This document shows positions 36,158 through 44,077 of a DNA stretch of 64,000 nucleotides, piece by piece. A model generated the notes under the pieces. The model was not told the origin of the DNA. It ran no database searches and worked only from the letters and a program-made list of their open reading frames with translations. The first letter of the stretch is position 1. Every line of letters begins with the position of its first letter. A program made the translations under genes and the position numbers. The stretch comes from UBA1426 sp052034085 (GTDB lineage Bacteria > Bacillota > Clostridia > Peptostreptococcales > Anaerovoracaceae), in assembly GCA_052034085.1 (NCBI GenBank), contig JBPOJA010000013.1:18599-82598 (forward strand), in the 5' to 3' direction.

Positions 36158-36551
36158 AATCGGTCATATCGGCATAGCAGTCAATAATCTTGACGAGTCC
36201 ATAAAAATCTATGAGGACTTGCTGGGTCTGGAATGTGAAGGTACGGAAACCGTAGAAGAGCAAAAGGTAAGGGTGGCTTTTTTCCATATCGGGGAAGTAG
36301 AAATTGAACTGCTGGAATCCACGGAACCAGATGGTCCCATAGCCAGGTATATTGAGAAAAACGGCCCCGGCATCCAGCATATGGCACTGGAAACCGATGA
36401 CATCCAGAACGCTATTAAAACAGTTAAGGAAAAGGGTGCAAGGATGATTGACGAGGAACCTCGCTATGGCGCAGGAGGGGCTAAAATTGCATTTATACAC
36501 CCAAAGAGTACCGGGGGCGTTCTCATCGAATTGTGCCAGCATGGGGATTAG
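36147..36551 (+). CDS. mce: Methylmalonyl-CoA epimerase
   Basis: 134 aa, two glyoxalase-type beta-alpha-beta-beta-beta modules. Metal ligands are visible in KIGHIGIAVNNLD (His), VEIELLE (Glu), IQHMALE (His) and GVLIELCQ (Glu). It interconverts the R and S forms of methylmalonyl-CoA. It overlaps meaB by eleven bases and closes the operon; the stop is 17 bp from the convergent korC stop, with no clear terminator. Confidence 0.94.
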   Translation: MISKIGHIGIAVNNLDESIKIYEDLLGLECEGTETVEEQKVRVAFFHIGEVEIELLESTEPDGPIARYIEKNGPGIQHMALETDDIQNAIKTVKEKGARMIDEEPRYGAGGAKIAFIHPKSTGGVLIELCQHGD

Positions 36552-36568
36552 ATAGAAACCTGAGAATT

Positions 36569-37120
36569 TTAAGCGTCCTGTTTCTCTTGCAGGTATAGTA
36601 AGTCCTCCATATAACGATAGCCCTTGTCAAAAGCCTCAAGATTAATTTTGGCAACACGCGGGGGGAAATCTTCTTTAATTGTATTGCTCATTTTATCATA
36701 ATGAAGTTTTGGCAAAAGTTTGGTTAAAGCCCCCAGCATGACCATATTGACAACTTGTGGATTCCCCATTTCTTCAGCTATGCTTGTCCCCGGAATCTGA
36801 TAATAATTTACTCCGTCTGCCTGGACAAGGGTACTGTTTACCATAACTATCTTGCCCTCCTTCATATCAGGGGAATACTTATCATAGCCTTTTTGATTGT
36901 AGGCAATGAAGATATCCACATCATTCACTTTCATGTAGTCAATATCTTGGTCTGAAACCACAACTTCAGCTTTACAAGCTCCTCCCCTGGCTTCAGGCCC
37001 GTAGCTTTGAGTTTGAGTAATATTGAAATCTTCTCCTAATCCATAGGCTTTTGCCAATAAAACAGATGAAAGTATTACCCCCTGTCCACCTGCGCCGGCA
37101 AATCGCACATTCAGTTTCAT
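36569..37120 (-). CDS. korC: 2-oxoacid:ferredoxin oxidoreductase gamma subunit
   Basis: 183 aa. N-terminal VRFAGAGGQGVILSSVLLAKA is the family hallmark. With the three preceding genes it makes a four-subunit enzyme that oxidises a 2-oxoacid to acyl-CoA and CO2 and reduces ferredoxin. Best fit is the 2-oxoglutarate type, though branched-chain or other 2-oxoacids cannot be excluded. Start overlaps korD by four bases. Confidence 0.92.
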   Translation of the reverse strand: MKLNVRFAGAGGQGVILSSVLLAKAYGLGEDFNITQTQSYGPEARGGACKAEVVVSDQDIDYMKVNDVDIFIAYNQKGYDKYSPDMKEGKIVMVNSTLVQADGVNYYQIPGTSIAEEMGNPQVVNMVMLGALTKLLPKLHYDKMSNTIKEDFPPRVAKINLEAFDKGYRYMEDLLYLQEKQDA

Positions 37121-37332
37121 TTTCTTTCCTCCCCTACATTAATCGCTCCATCAGGGCATAACCGCTCACACAATCTACAGACAATGCATTCCTTCTCTTT
37201 AGCTGCCTCCGGCATTGGATTACCAGAACTGTTTCGTTTTGAAGAAATTTTGTAGACTTTTTTGGGGCAAATAGCTATGCAAATCCCGCAACCTTTGCAT
37301 ATCACTTTATCTATATCTATTTTAACCGTCAT
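37117..37332 (-). CDS. korD: 2-oxoacid:ferredoxin oxidoreductase ferredoxin-like subunit
   Basis: 71 aa with two [4Fe-4S] motifs: CKGCGICIAICPKK and CIVCRLCERLCP. It moves electrons from the thiamine-diphosphate centre to ferredoxin. Four-base overlaps with both korB and korC. Confidence 0.92.
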   Translation of the reverse strand: MTVKIDIDKVICKGCGICIAICPKKVYKISSKRNSSGNPMPEAAKEKECIVCRLCERLCPDGAINVGEERK

Positions 37333-38132
37333 TTACGGTATTCCTCCATAGCTTCCATCATTGATTCGATATATTCTGGTTTATCATTATCATGAGCAAG
37401 AATCCCGCATTTAATCTTGTCCGATTTTTCCGGTATGCCCTCTCTGTGCATGTAACTATTCTCTTTTAAGAAGGTCATTATGTGGGCCGGGTCTTTGCTT
37501 CCGTAAACACTTACGCCACTTTGTGTCGGGCATTGTGCGATAACTTCAATAAAAGAAAAGCCTTTATGCTTAATGCCAGCTTCTATACTTTTTTGAAGCT
37601 GAACCGGATGGGCAGTAGTCCACCGTGCAACATAAGTTGCTCCCAACTTCACTGCTAATTCAGCACCGTTTAGAGGAGTGTCGAATGCACCCCAGGGTGA
37701 AGTTTTAGTGACAGCTTCTTTTGGTGTGGCGGGAGATTTTTGCCCACCCGTCATTCCATAAATATGATTGTTTACCAGCACTACTGTCAAATCAATGTTA
37801 CGCATACATGCATGCAACAAGTGATTTCCTCCTATAGCCAGACAGTCTCCGTCTCCCGTAAAGACCAAGACTTTCTTCTCAGGCCTTGCTAACTTCAAAC
37901 CTTGTGCAAAGGGTAAGGCTCTGCCATGAGTAGTGTGCATTACATCCATATCAATATAGCAGGGTATCCAGGATGAGCATCCAATCCCGCTCACCAGTGC
38001 CGTGTCTTTTCTTATGTCCAACTTGTCAATAGCCGCAACTGCGGCGTACTGAACTATGCCGTTGCCGCAACCGGGGCAAAACAGGGTGGGCAGTGCATCC
38101 AGCCTAAGATAACGTTCCATCAATCTGTTCAC
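37329..38132 (-). CDS. korB: 2-oxoacid:ferredoxin oxidoreductase beta subunit
   Basis: 267 aa from GTG 38132 (an ATG at 38120 is possible). FCPGCGNGIVQYAAVAA near the start and the thiamine-diphosphate motif GDGDCLAIGGNHLLHAC with downstream NNHIYGMTGGQ are those of the beta subunit. It overlaps korA by 29 bases. Confidence 0.94.
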   Translation of the reverse strand: MNRLMERYLRLDALPTLFCPGCGNGIVQYAAVAAIDKLDIRKDTALVSGIGCSSWIPCYIDMDVMHTTHGRALPFAQGLKLARPEKKVLVFTGDGDCLAIGGNHLLHACMRNIDLTVVLVNNHIYGMTGGQKSPATPKEAVTKTSPWGAFDTPLNGAELAVKLGATYVARWTTAHPVQLQKSIEAGIKHKGFSFIEVIAQCPTQSGVSVYGSKDPAHIMTFLKENSYMHREGIPEKSDKIKCGILAHDNDKPEYIESMMEAMEEYRK

Positions 38133-39342
38133 TTATTCCCATCTCCTTTTCTACCGCTTGCAATAATTCCTGGGGGCTGTGTATTTCGCCGCCAATTTTA
38201 GGCAATGAAACTACCTTGCTATTTTTTAGACAACGCTCTATTTCTCTGTAATATTTCCCCTGATTCATTTCAGGCACAAATACATACTTGCAGTTTTCTC
38301 CCAAATATTTAATTTGTTGTTCAGGGAAAGGCCAAACCGTATTTACTTTAATAAGACCTATCTTCAAGTGATGATAGGGTTTTGATATTGCTTTCTTTCT
38401 TGAAAAAATTCTTTTAAAAAAATTGCTTTTATCTTTTCGACCCTCTTCTTTTACCTTCAAACCCCTGGAAGTCTTCACCGCATTTAGTGCAGATCGGCTT
38501 ACCGGGCCATAACATAAAAAACATACGTCTGCATCTTCCATGAAATATGAGTCAAGCATAGCGATATCGTCGATATTATTAAGGATTTTACCAGTTATAC
38601 TTCGTATAAAATCACCGCTTTCAGATGCTATATGACCTATTCTCATACCATTTTCATCGTGAAGTTGTCCCTCCACTAAACTGTTGCCGCCTGTATAGAA
38701 ATCTTCCTGGGGTGAAACAACACAGGGTCTATGGCCCGACCTCATGGGTCTATCTGTATCAAAGATAGTAATCTTTTCTCTCATATGACCAACAATCTCA
38801 TCTGTGAGCAGAATAACTGGCGTTCTATATTTTTCTGCCATTTCAAAAGCTAGTATTGTGAAGTCATACATTTCCTGCACCGATGAAGGTGTCAATGCTA
38901 TTATTTCGTAGTCTCCGTGACTACCATATTTAGCCTGGTAGATATCCTGTTGCGAAGGTAAGGTTGGCTGCCCAGTAGACGGCCCTCCTCTTTGCACATT
39001 GACTATGACAATCGGCGTTTCAGTGACTGCCGCATAACCCACAGTTTCCTGCATTAGTGTGAAGCCTGGTCCTGAGGTGGCTGTCATGGCTCGTTTGCCG
39101 CCCCAGCGCGCCCCGACAATTGCACATGCTGATGCAATTTCGTCTTCCATTTGTATGAAAGTGCCACCGGCCTTAACCATTTCAGCAGACAATATTTCTA
39201 TGACTTCTGTGGACGGAGTTATTGGATAACCCGCAAAAAAACGACAACCTCCATGAATTGCTGCTCTTGCACAAGCTTCATTGCCCTGTAGTATTACTTT
39301 TTTCCCAGCACGTGATAAAGGTTCCGGGCCATTGTCCCCCAT
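38104..39342 (-). CDS. korA: 2-oxoacid:ferredoxin oxidoreductase alpha subunit
   Basis: 412 aa. FFAGYPITPSTEVIEILS, QMEDEIASACAIVGARWGG and TSGPGFTLMQETVGYA are conserved in alpha subunits of the 2-oxoglutarate (Kor) class. Residues about 297-325 are a strongly basic insert (GRKDKSNFFKRIFSRKKAIS) that interrupts the usual link to the C-terminal domain. AGGAGGT precedes the ATG. The gene follows the nitrilase-type gene in the same direction with only 36 bp between, so it seems part of the larger catabolic operon. Confidence 0.93.
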   Translation of the reverse strand: MGDNGPEPLSRAGKKVILQGNEACARAAIHGGCRFFAGYPITPSTEVIEILSAEMVKAGGTFIQMEDEIASACAIVGARWGGKRAMTATSGPGFTLMQETVGYAAVTETPIVIVNVQRGGPSTGQPTLPSQQDIYQAKYGSHGDYEIIALTPSSVQEMYDFTILAFEMAEKYRTPVILLTDEIVGHMREKITIFDTDRPMRSGHRPCVVSPQEDFYTGGNSLVEGQLHDENGMRIGHIASESGDFIRSITGKILNNIDDIAMLDSYFMEDADVCFLCYGPVSRSALNAVKTSRGLKVKEEGRKDKSNFFKRIFSRKKAISKPYHHLKIGLIKVNTVWPFPEQQIKYLGENCKYVFVPEMNQGKYYREIERCLKNSKVVSLPKIGGEIHSPQELLQAVEKEMGISEQIDGTLS

Positions 39343-39378
39343 TAAAAAGCTACCTCCTGTTTTTATTTTGTTCTAAAT

Positions 39379-40206
39379 TCACCTTAGACCATGATAAGCT
39401 GACGGCACTCGGTTATGCAGGCTGCCTACTGCTTCTTCTATCTTCGTTGCATAATCTCCCTCTACATATGCTTGAATGAAGCAAGCCTTATCCGATGCCA
39501 CAGCTAATGGTATCCCCCAAGGGTCGGCAATAAGGCTGCGCCCACAAAAAACATCATCCGGCCCCAGTCTGCCGAAATGATTGACTCCCACAACATACAT
39601 GGAGTTAAGCAGCGCAGCTGATTGAAGCAAATTTTGCCAATGATCAAATCTTGGACTATAGAATGCAGCAGGAACCATCAAATATTGCACTCCCTGTAAA
39701 GCCAGAGCTCTTACTAATTCTGGGAAGCGAATGTCATAACAAATAATTACTCCAATCCTCCCAAAATCTGTGTCATAGATTAAAAGGTCATTCCCTCTGT
39801 CAACCAGATATGATTCTTTGTCTTCATCCGAACCATCAAGCACATCAAATAAATGAATTTTATCGTACTGACCGACTATCTCTCCTTTTCTATCAAACAA
39901 CAGTGCTGTATTATATCTCTTTCCGTCCTCTTTCCTTTTGTTGATTATCGAGCCTGCCACTATATAAGTGGAATGAGTTTTTGCAAGTTCGGAAAAAGTA
40001 TTAATATAATCTTCCGGTATTTCCTCAATACTATCTCTTTCATCATTACCTGGAAGATAATAAAATTCTTCGGGCAGAACCACAATATCAACATATTTAT
40101 GAAGAGAAAAAGCCTCTTCCATCAGGGCAATAGCCTGATTCATATTTTTTTTCTTGTCATCAGATGGTGTGGTCTGAATTCCAACAATACTGATATTCTT
40201 TTTCAC
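39379..40206 (-). CDS. Carbon-nitrogen hydrolase (nitrilase/omega-amidase family)
   Basis: 275 aa from a GTG with GGGAGG upstream. The catalytic triad is complete: Glu46 in VVLPEEF, Lys116 in GQYDKIHLFD, Cys156 in VIICYDIRFPE. The RFPEL context and length resemble Nit2-type omega-amidases, which turn 2-oxoglutaramate or 2-oxosuccinamate into the 2-oxoacid plus ammonia. N-carbamoyl hydrolysis is an alternative. It lies directly before a 2-oxoacid oxidoreductase, which would use such a product (inference). Confidence 0.88.
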   Translation of the reverse strand: MKKNISIVGIQTTPSDDKKKNMNQAIALMEEAFSLHKYVDIVVLPEEFYYLPGNDERDSIEEIPEDYINTFSELAKTHSTYIVAGSIINKRKEDGKRYNTALLFDRKGEIVGQYDKIHLFDVLDGSDEDKESYLVDRGNDLLIYDTDFGRIGVIICYDIRFPELVRALALQGVQYLMVPAAFYSPRFDHWQNLLQSAALLNSMYVVGVNHFGRLGPDDVFCGRSLIADPWGIPLAVASDKACFIQAYVEGDYATKIEEAVGSLHNRVPSAYHGLR

Positions 40207-40224
40207 TGAAAACCTCCCAACTTA

Positions 40225-40881
40225 TCAGACTGGATATTCTGGAACATATAATTGTTGAAGTGTCTTTCCAGCCAGGACAGCTTCTTTTTCTGCTTGTTCA
40301 TCACTTTGGTCAGCCAATGCTTGTTCAATCAAATAATCAATTTCAAACTCTCTCAGCACTAAAACTCCATTTGTATCTGCCAGTATTAAATCTCCGGGGT
40401 GAACTACTACGCCGCCACAAGATATGTCACAGTTTATTTCTCCACAATCACGGATGAATTTGGTTGTCAGTCCACTAAGGCCGGTAGCAAAAACAGGTAT
40501 GCCAATTTCCTTGATTTCTTCGTAGTCAGTAATCGGGCCATCTACAATGATTGCGGATAATTTTCGTACTTTGGCGCAAAGAGCCACCATTTCTCCCACA
40601 CAAGCATGGGTAGTGTCACCACTTCTGTCAATTACCAGCACATCACCCTCACCTGCCATACTGACCGCTATATGTACTGCCTTTGATTCCTGAGATGGAA
40701 TCCTGACAGTCACGGCACGACCATATATTTTGCCTGTATTTGGTTTCATTGCCTTGATCTGTTTGTTCATAAATCCAAATTCCGTATAATGTCCGATGGC
40801 TGCCACATCTACTTTTTCTATCTTTTTTTCCAGACCATCAATATTTAAGGGTTTTAAGGGTAAAATCCTTATACCATTCAT
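40225..40881 (-). CDS. RraA-like protein (HMG aldolase/oxaloacetate decarboxylase superfamily)
   Basis: 218 aa. The fold signatures are VLVIDRSGDTTHACVGEMVA and GGVVVHPGDLILADTNGVLV. Members can be 4-hydroxy-4-methyl-2-oxoglutarate aldolases, oxaloacetate decarboxylases or RNase E regulators; the last is unlikely in Clostridia. In aldolases the metal-site loop reads DGAVRD-like; here it is DGPITDY (114-120), so Asp119 is kept but the substrate arginine is Thr118. Its reaction may therefore differ. Its ATG overlaps the stop of the small membrane protein by one base. Confidence 0.8.
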   Translation of the reverse strand: MNGIRILPLKPLNIDGLEKKIEKVDVAAIGHYTEFGFMNKQIKAMKPNTGKIYGRAVTVRIPSQESKAVHIAVSMAGEGDVLVIDRSGDTTHACVGEMVALCAKVRKLSAIIVDGPITDYEEIKEIGIPVFATGLSGLTTKFIRDCGEINCDISCGGVVVHPGDLILADTNGVLVLREFEIDYLIEQALADQSDEQAEKEAVLAGKTLQQLYVPEYPV

Positions 40882-41141
40882 TAATCCAAACCCTCCTCAA
40901 ATGATTTCTCCATCTCCATAATCTGATGCGCTTTTACAGTGTTTTTGATTCCATAGTACAAAATTATTATTGCCGGTATGATTAGCATGGCTGCGAATTC
41001 ATACACAATCCAATCCCAGCGGTATATGAAACCAAATATGATGATTAATGATTGAATCGCAATAAACGCTAAAGATAGAGCTGTAACTATCGGGTCTTTA
41101 CCTATTTTTTCCTGCCTGACAACTGGTTTATTCCCACTCAT
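40881..41141 (-). CDS. Small two-helix membrane protein, symporter partner
   Basis: 86 aa with two hydrophobic helices (about residues 20-40 and 46-66) and a charged C-terminus. It starts right after the symporter stop. Small two-helix proteins coded next to SSS transporters are a known arrangement (YhdT and similar), so it is probably an accessory subunit. I do not recognise the family. Confidence 0.65.
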   Translation of the reverse strand: MSGNKPVVRQEKIGKDPIVTALSLAFIAIQSLIIIFGFIYRWDWIVYEFAAMLIIPAIIILYYGIKNTVKAHQIMEMEKSFEEGLD

Positions 41142-42581
41142 TTATTTCCCCTCCAATCTTTGCACCTCATCGCGTTTTCCTGTAAGTTCACATATGATCA
41201 GATACACTATCATACACAAGAACCATACTATGGAATTTGCCGGGACATCCCAGGGTAGCTCGATGACAAATTCCCAAATAGGCCACAATATGAATCCAAA
41301 CAACATTGAAATCCATCCTGCTTGACGTGTTTTCTTCTTGTAGAAAATGCCAAATACAACGGGAACAAATAAACCTGCCGTCAGGAAACCTTCAACGAAG
41401 AAGAAACCATCAATAAGGCTCTCGAGCCAGGCCTGAGTGCTTAACATTGAGAATATTATGATAAATACAGTGGCAATCTTATTGTACTTGATCATTTTCT
41501 GATCCTCGATAATCTTGCCCGTTATACCACTATACATGTCTCTGGTGAAAGCCGCTCCCTGCACCAAGATCATACTGCTCAATGTCGACATGACAGCTGA
41601 AATCAAGCCTGCTATAAATAGTCCTCTCACACCTGTCGGCAATGCATTCAGTACCGTTGACCAGAATGCTTCGAAAAATTCCAAATCGGGGTGTAAGGTT
41701 CTGGCAGCCATTCCGATGAAGATTACTGCTGAGCTGAAAACTAGCCACATAGGTATACAGAAAAGGAAAGATCTCTTGGCAGTTTTCGCTGAATCCGAAG
41801 CCGAGAAACGCTGATACATCATAGGCTCTGTATAAATACTCATGCCAATGAGGCCCCAGGCAATGACCCGTGCAGGTGCCATTCCTCCAGTGGGCTGAAA
41901 CAGTTCCGGCTGCACATTGTTCAAAGCATTATGAATAGCTTCGAAACCGCCTACATTTTTGGAAACCAGTATTACTGCAAGGCCTACAGACAGGCTCATA
42001 TACACAAATTGGAAAACGTCTGTCATGGTAACTGACCACATGCCTGACGATAAGACGTATATACCTACTATTATGCCTGAAATAATAACTGAAGCTGCCG
42101 GCGGGAAATTAAACATGTATTGTAATAATTGCGAAATTACCAACAGGTTCACACCATTGTACAACACCCCGATAACAATCGAAAATGCCCCAAGCACTTT
42201 TGCTTTTCTATCGTACAGATACTCAAGCAAATCAGGAATCGTTAAACAATCCTCAGGTATTCTCCCTCTCATAAAAGGTGCAATCCACAGGGCAAAGGGT
42301 ATCCTTGTAAGGGTGCAAGGGATAACATAAACTATCATTCCTGCAATACCTATTGTTGCACCATACTGCGCAACCCCTACTACAGAATAGCCGTCATACC
42401 ATGAGGTCATCATCGTTCCGATAACCAGAGGAAGCGCCAGGGATCTTCCTGAAAGGAAATAACTGCTCATACTCTTGCTGGCTTTAAATCTGAATCGCAA
42501 TCCTATGCCAACCATGAGCAACAAATAGGATATGATTACGAAAGTATCAAGTCCTGACCAGGGGATATTAGCATGTAACAT
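41142..42581 (-). CDS. Sodium:solute symporter (SSS family) of the catabolic operon
   Basis: 479 aa, about 13 helices. KSMSSYFLSGRSLALPLVIG and MTSWYDGYSVVGVAQYGATI are the family's first loops. Substrate unknown; neighbours (creatininase-type hydrolase, amidase) suggest an amide- or ring-containing nitrogen compound. It lies 20 bp after the creatininase-family gene. Confidence 0.88.
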   Translation of the reverse strand: MLHANIPWSGLDTFVIISYLLLMVGIGLRFRFKASKSMSSYFLSGRSLALPLVIGTMMTSWYDGYSVVGVAQYGATIGIAGMIVYVIPCTLTRIPFALWIAPFMRGRIPEDCLTIPDLLEYLYDRKAKVLGAFSIVIGVLYNGVNLLVISQLLQYMFNFPPAASVIISGIIVGIYVLSSGMWSVTMTDVFQFVYMSLSVGLAVILVSKNVGGFEAIHNALNNVQPELFQPTGGMAPARVIAWGLIGMSIYTEPMMYQRFSASDSAKTAKRSFLFCIPMWLVFSSAVIFIGMAARTLHPDLEFFEAFWSTVLNALPTGVRGLFIAGLISAVMSTLSSMILVQGAAFTRDMYSGITGKIIEDQKMIKYNKIATVFIIIFSMLSTQAWLESLIDGFFFVEGFLTAGLFVPVVFGIFYKKKTRQAGWISMLFGFILWPIWEFVIELPWDVPANSIVWFLCMIVYLIICELTGKRDEVQRLEGK

Positions 42582-42601
42582 TCAAAAACCTCCCTTCAAA
42601 T

Positions 42602-43324
42602 TTACCATTCTTTTAGAAATCTGCTGATTGTGTTTACTGCCTTTTTTACCATCTCTTTACCTTTTTCTGCATTGCCTGAAAAAGGGTCTCCCAACACGGA
42701 AGTCTTCGTTATTTCATCGAAATATTCATATACATAAAGATCCGGTATTTCATCCTCATCCGGTTCTTCGGAGCGAATCATTTTTTCTTCATCAACCAGT
42801 TCAGGGAACAAATGCATCAGGATAGAAGTTCCTACTTCAGCGGCATGGCCTTCAGGCAGACTGCTTTCAGTTTTTTCCTCGTTTATGTGATATACAAAAC
42901 GCCACCAGTCGATAATAGCACAATCTACCCCGTACTCTCCCTTCATTTCCATAGCCACCTGATCAACTGCACCAATATTGCTCACATGCCCGCACAGAAA
43001 TAAGATTTTTTTAATGCCTTGTCTATGCAGACTTTTTGCAACATCCCTGTATATCGATATCAGAGTCATGGTGGATACGGATAAAGTTCCCGGATAGCAC
43101 ATCAAATCCTCTGAAAAACCGTATGTTATCGGCGGCGCCACAAAACAATTTATCTTTTCAGCTGTTCTTTTCGCTATTTCATATGTGACCAGCCAATCGG
43201 ACCCAAGCGGTAAATGCAAACCATAAGCCTCTGTTGCTCCTACGGGAAAAATGGCAGTATCTGATTTTTCCACATACTCTTTGAAGTCATCCATAGTCAT
43301 GTCCGCAATAAGATGTTTTTTCAT
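42602..43324 (-). CDS. Creatininase-family metal-dependent amidohydrolase
   Basis: 240 aa from the ATG at 43324, chosen for AAGGAGC seven bases upstream. Metal-binding residues of the family are visible: PVGATEAYGLHLPLGSD (Glu, His, Asp), LCGHVSNIG (His) and PEGHAAEVGTS (Glu). Creatininase-type enzymes open cyclic or linear amide bonds (creatinine, formamides of riboflavin pathways, mycofactocin peptides). No mycofactocin genes are nearby, so a catabolic role with the adjacent symporter is more likely. Confidence 0.85.
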   Translation of the reverse strand: MKKHLIADMTMDDFKEYVEKSDTAIFPVGATEAYGLHLPLGSDWLVTYEIAKRTAEKINCFVAPPITYGFSEDLMCYPGTLSVSTMTLISIYRDVAKSLHRQGIKKILFLCGHVSNIGAVDQVAMEMKGEYGVDCAIIDWWRFVYHINEEKTESSLPEGHAAEVGTSILMHLFPELVDEEKMIRSEEPDEDEIPDLYVYEYFDEITKTSVLGDPFSGNAEKGKEMVKKAVNTISRFLKEW

Positions 43325-43346
43325 AATTTGCTCCTTGATTATTTTT

Positions 43347-43928
43347 TTATCTGTAAGCCAAATAGTTGCCATAATCATCCGCTGCTATCCACTGCACTTC
43401 AATTTTATCACCAAAAGTATACTCAATTTTATAATATGGTCTGTAGAAAACCTGGGTACTGACCAGTTGCAATTCCGGCGGCTTTTTATACCTTCCAAGT
43501 ACAACTTTCCATCTGGCATCTATAACTGCCTTTTTTACGGCCTCTTCTTGTGTATACTTAAATGGAACAACAATGGACGGCTCAATATTCCTCCTTTCTA
43601 ACTTAATCTTCAGAGATTCCTCCACTAAGCTGCAACCTTTGACTTCATCAACAATAAAATCCAATCTGCCTTCTACTACATTTTTTTTACTGAAATACAC
43701 GACGGTAAAATCTAAAACAATTTTCCAGCATGGAACATATTTTAGTTCTGAAGAAATAATTCTTGGCGGAATAAAAAATAATTTTTTTCGTACCTTACTA
43801 TTGGCGCTTGCCTGAGAAACCACAACCGGTGTCATATGGCAGCTTATTTTTGAAAGGCCTGTGGTTTTTTTTAAAGACAAATTTTTCCGGCGAGGCCTAG
43901 ATGCTTGTTTTTCAACAATAGTGTTCAT
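43347..43928 (-). CDS. Unknown soluble protein, first gene of the catabolic operon
   Basis: 193 aa, not recognised. No signal peptide or membrane helix. The N-terminal 45 residues are basic and polar. Two stretches resemble each other, ELKYVPCWKIVLDFTVVY (about 80-97) and TQVFYRPYYKIEYTFGDKIE (about 157-176), both with the pattern Y-x-P-aromatic/Cys-aromatic-K-I, which suggests an internal duplication of a beta-rich unit. A strong AAGGGGGG site precedes the ATG. Its position, heading the operon 22 bp before the creatininase-type gene, makes an accessory enzyme or ligand-binding role plausible. Confidence 0.7.
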   Translation of the reverse strand: MNTIVEKQASRPRRKNLSLKKTTGLSKISCHMTPVVVSQASANSKVRKKLFFIPPRIISSELKYVPCWKIVLDFTVVYFSKKNVVEGRLDFIVDEVKGCSLVEESLKIKLERRNIEPSIVVPFKYTQEEAVKKAVIDARWKVVLGRYKKPPELQLVSTQVFYRPYYKIEYTFGDKIEVQWIAADDYGNYLAYR

Positions 43929-43952
43929 TTTAGTCCCCCCTTGTTTAACTCA

Positions 43953-43981
43953 AATATCTATCTTTTCAAAGTTTTTGACAA
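43953..43981 (-). promoter_or_regulatory. Possible promoter of the catabolic operon
   Basis: On the complement: TTGTCA (43976-43981), 17-bp spacer, GATATT (43953-43958). The poor -10 suggests dependence on an activator; the dyad at 43989-44030 lies directly upstream. Confidence 0.4.
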
Positions 43982-43988
43982 TATCAAA

Positions 43989-44030
43989 ATGTCATTTGTC
44001 AGTCATTTCATATTGACAAATAAATGACAT
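43989..44030. promoter_or_regulatory. Nested dyad operator between the catabolic operon and its regulator
   Basis: Outer arms ATGTCATTT (43989-43997) and AAATGACAT (44022-44030) are a perfect inverted repeat. Inner arms TTTGTCA (43995-44001) and TGACAAA (44014-44020) are also perfect. A further GTCATTT occurs at 44002. It overlaps the regulator's own -35 and flanks the operon's -35. Confidence 0.7.
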
Positions 44031-44040
44031 AAGGTATTAT
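44013..44040 (+). promoter_or_regulatory. Promoter of the HTH regulator gene
   Basis: TTGACA (44013-44018, perfect), 16-bp spacer, TATTAT (44035-44040). The -35 lies inside the dyad, so autorepression is likely. Confidence 0.68.
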
Positions 44041-44077
44041 TAACTGAGAGTCAACGAAACTATAAGGAGCGATTCTT

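Noticed and set aside
42602..43378. Longer creatininase-type frame starting at 43378
   Set aside because: The extra 18 residues overlap the previous gene and lack a ribosome site, whereas the ATG at 43324 has AAGGAG at the right distance.
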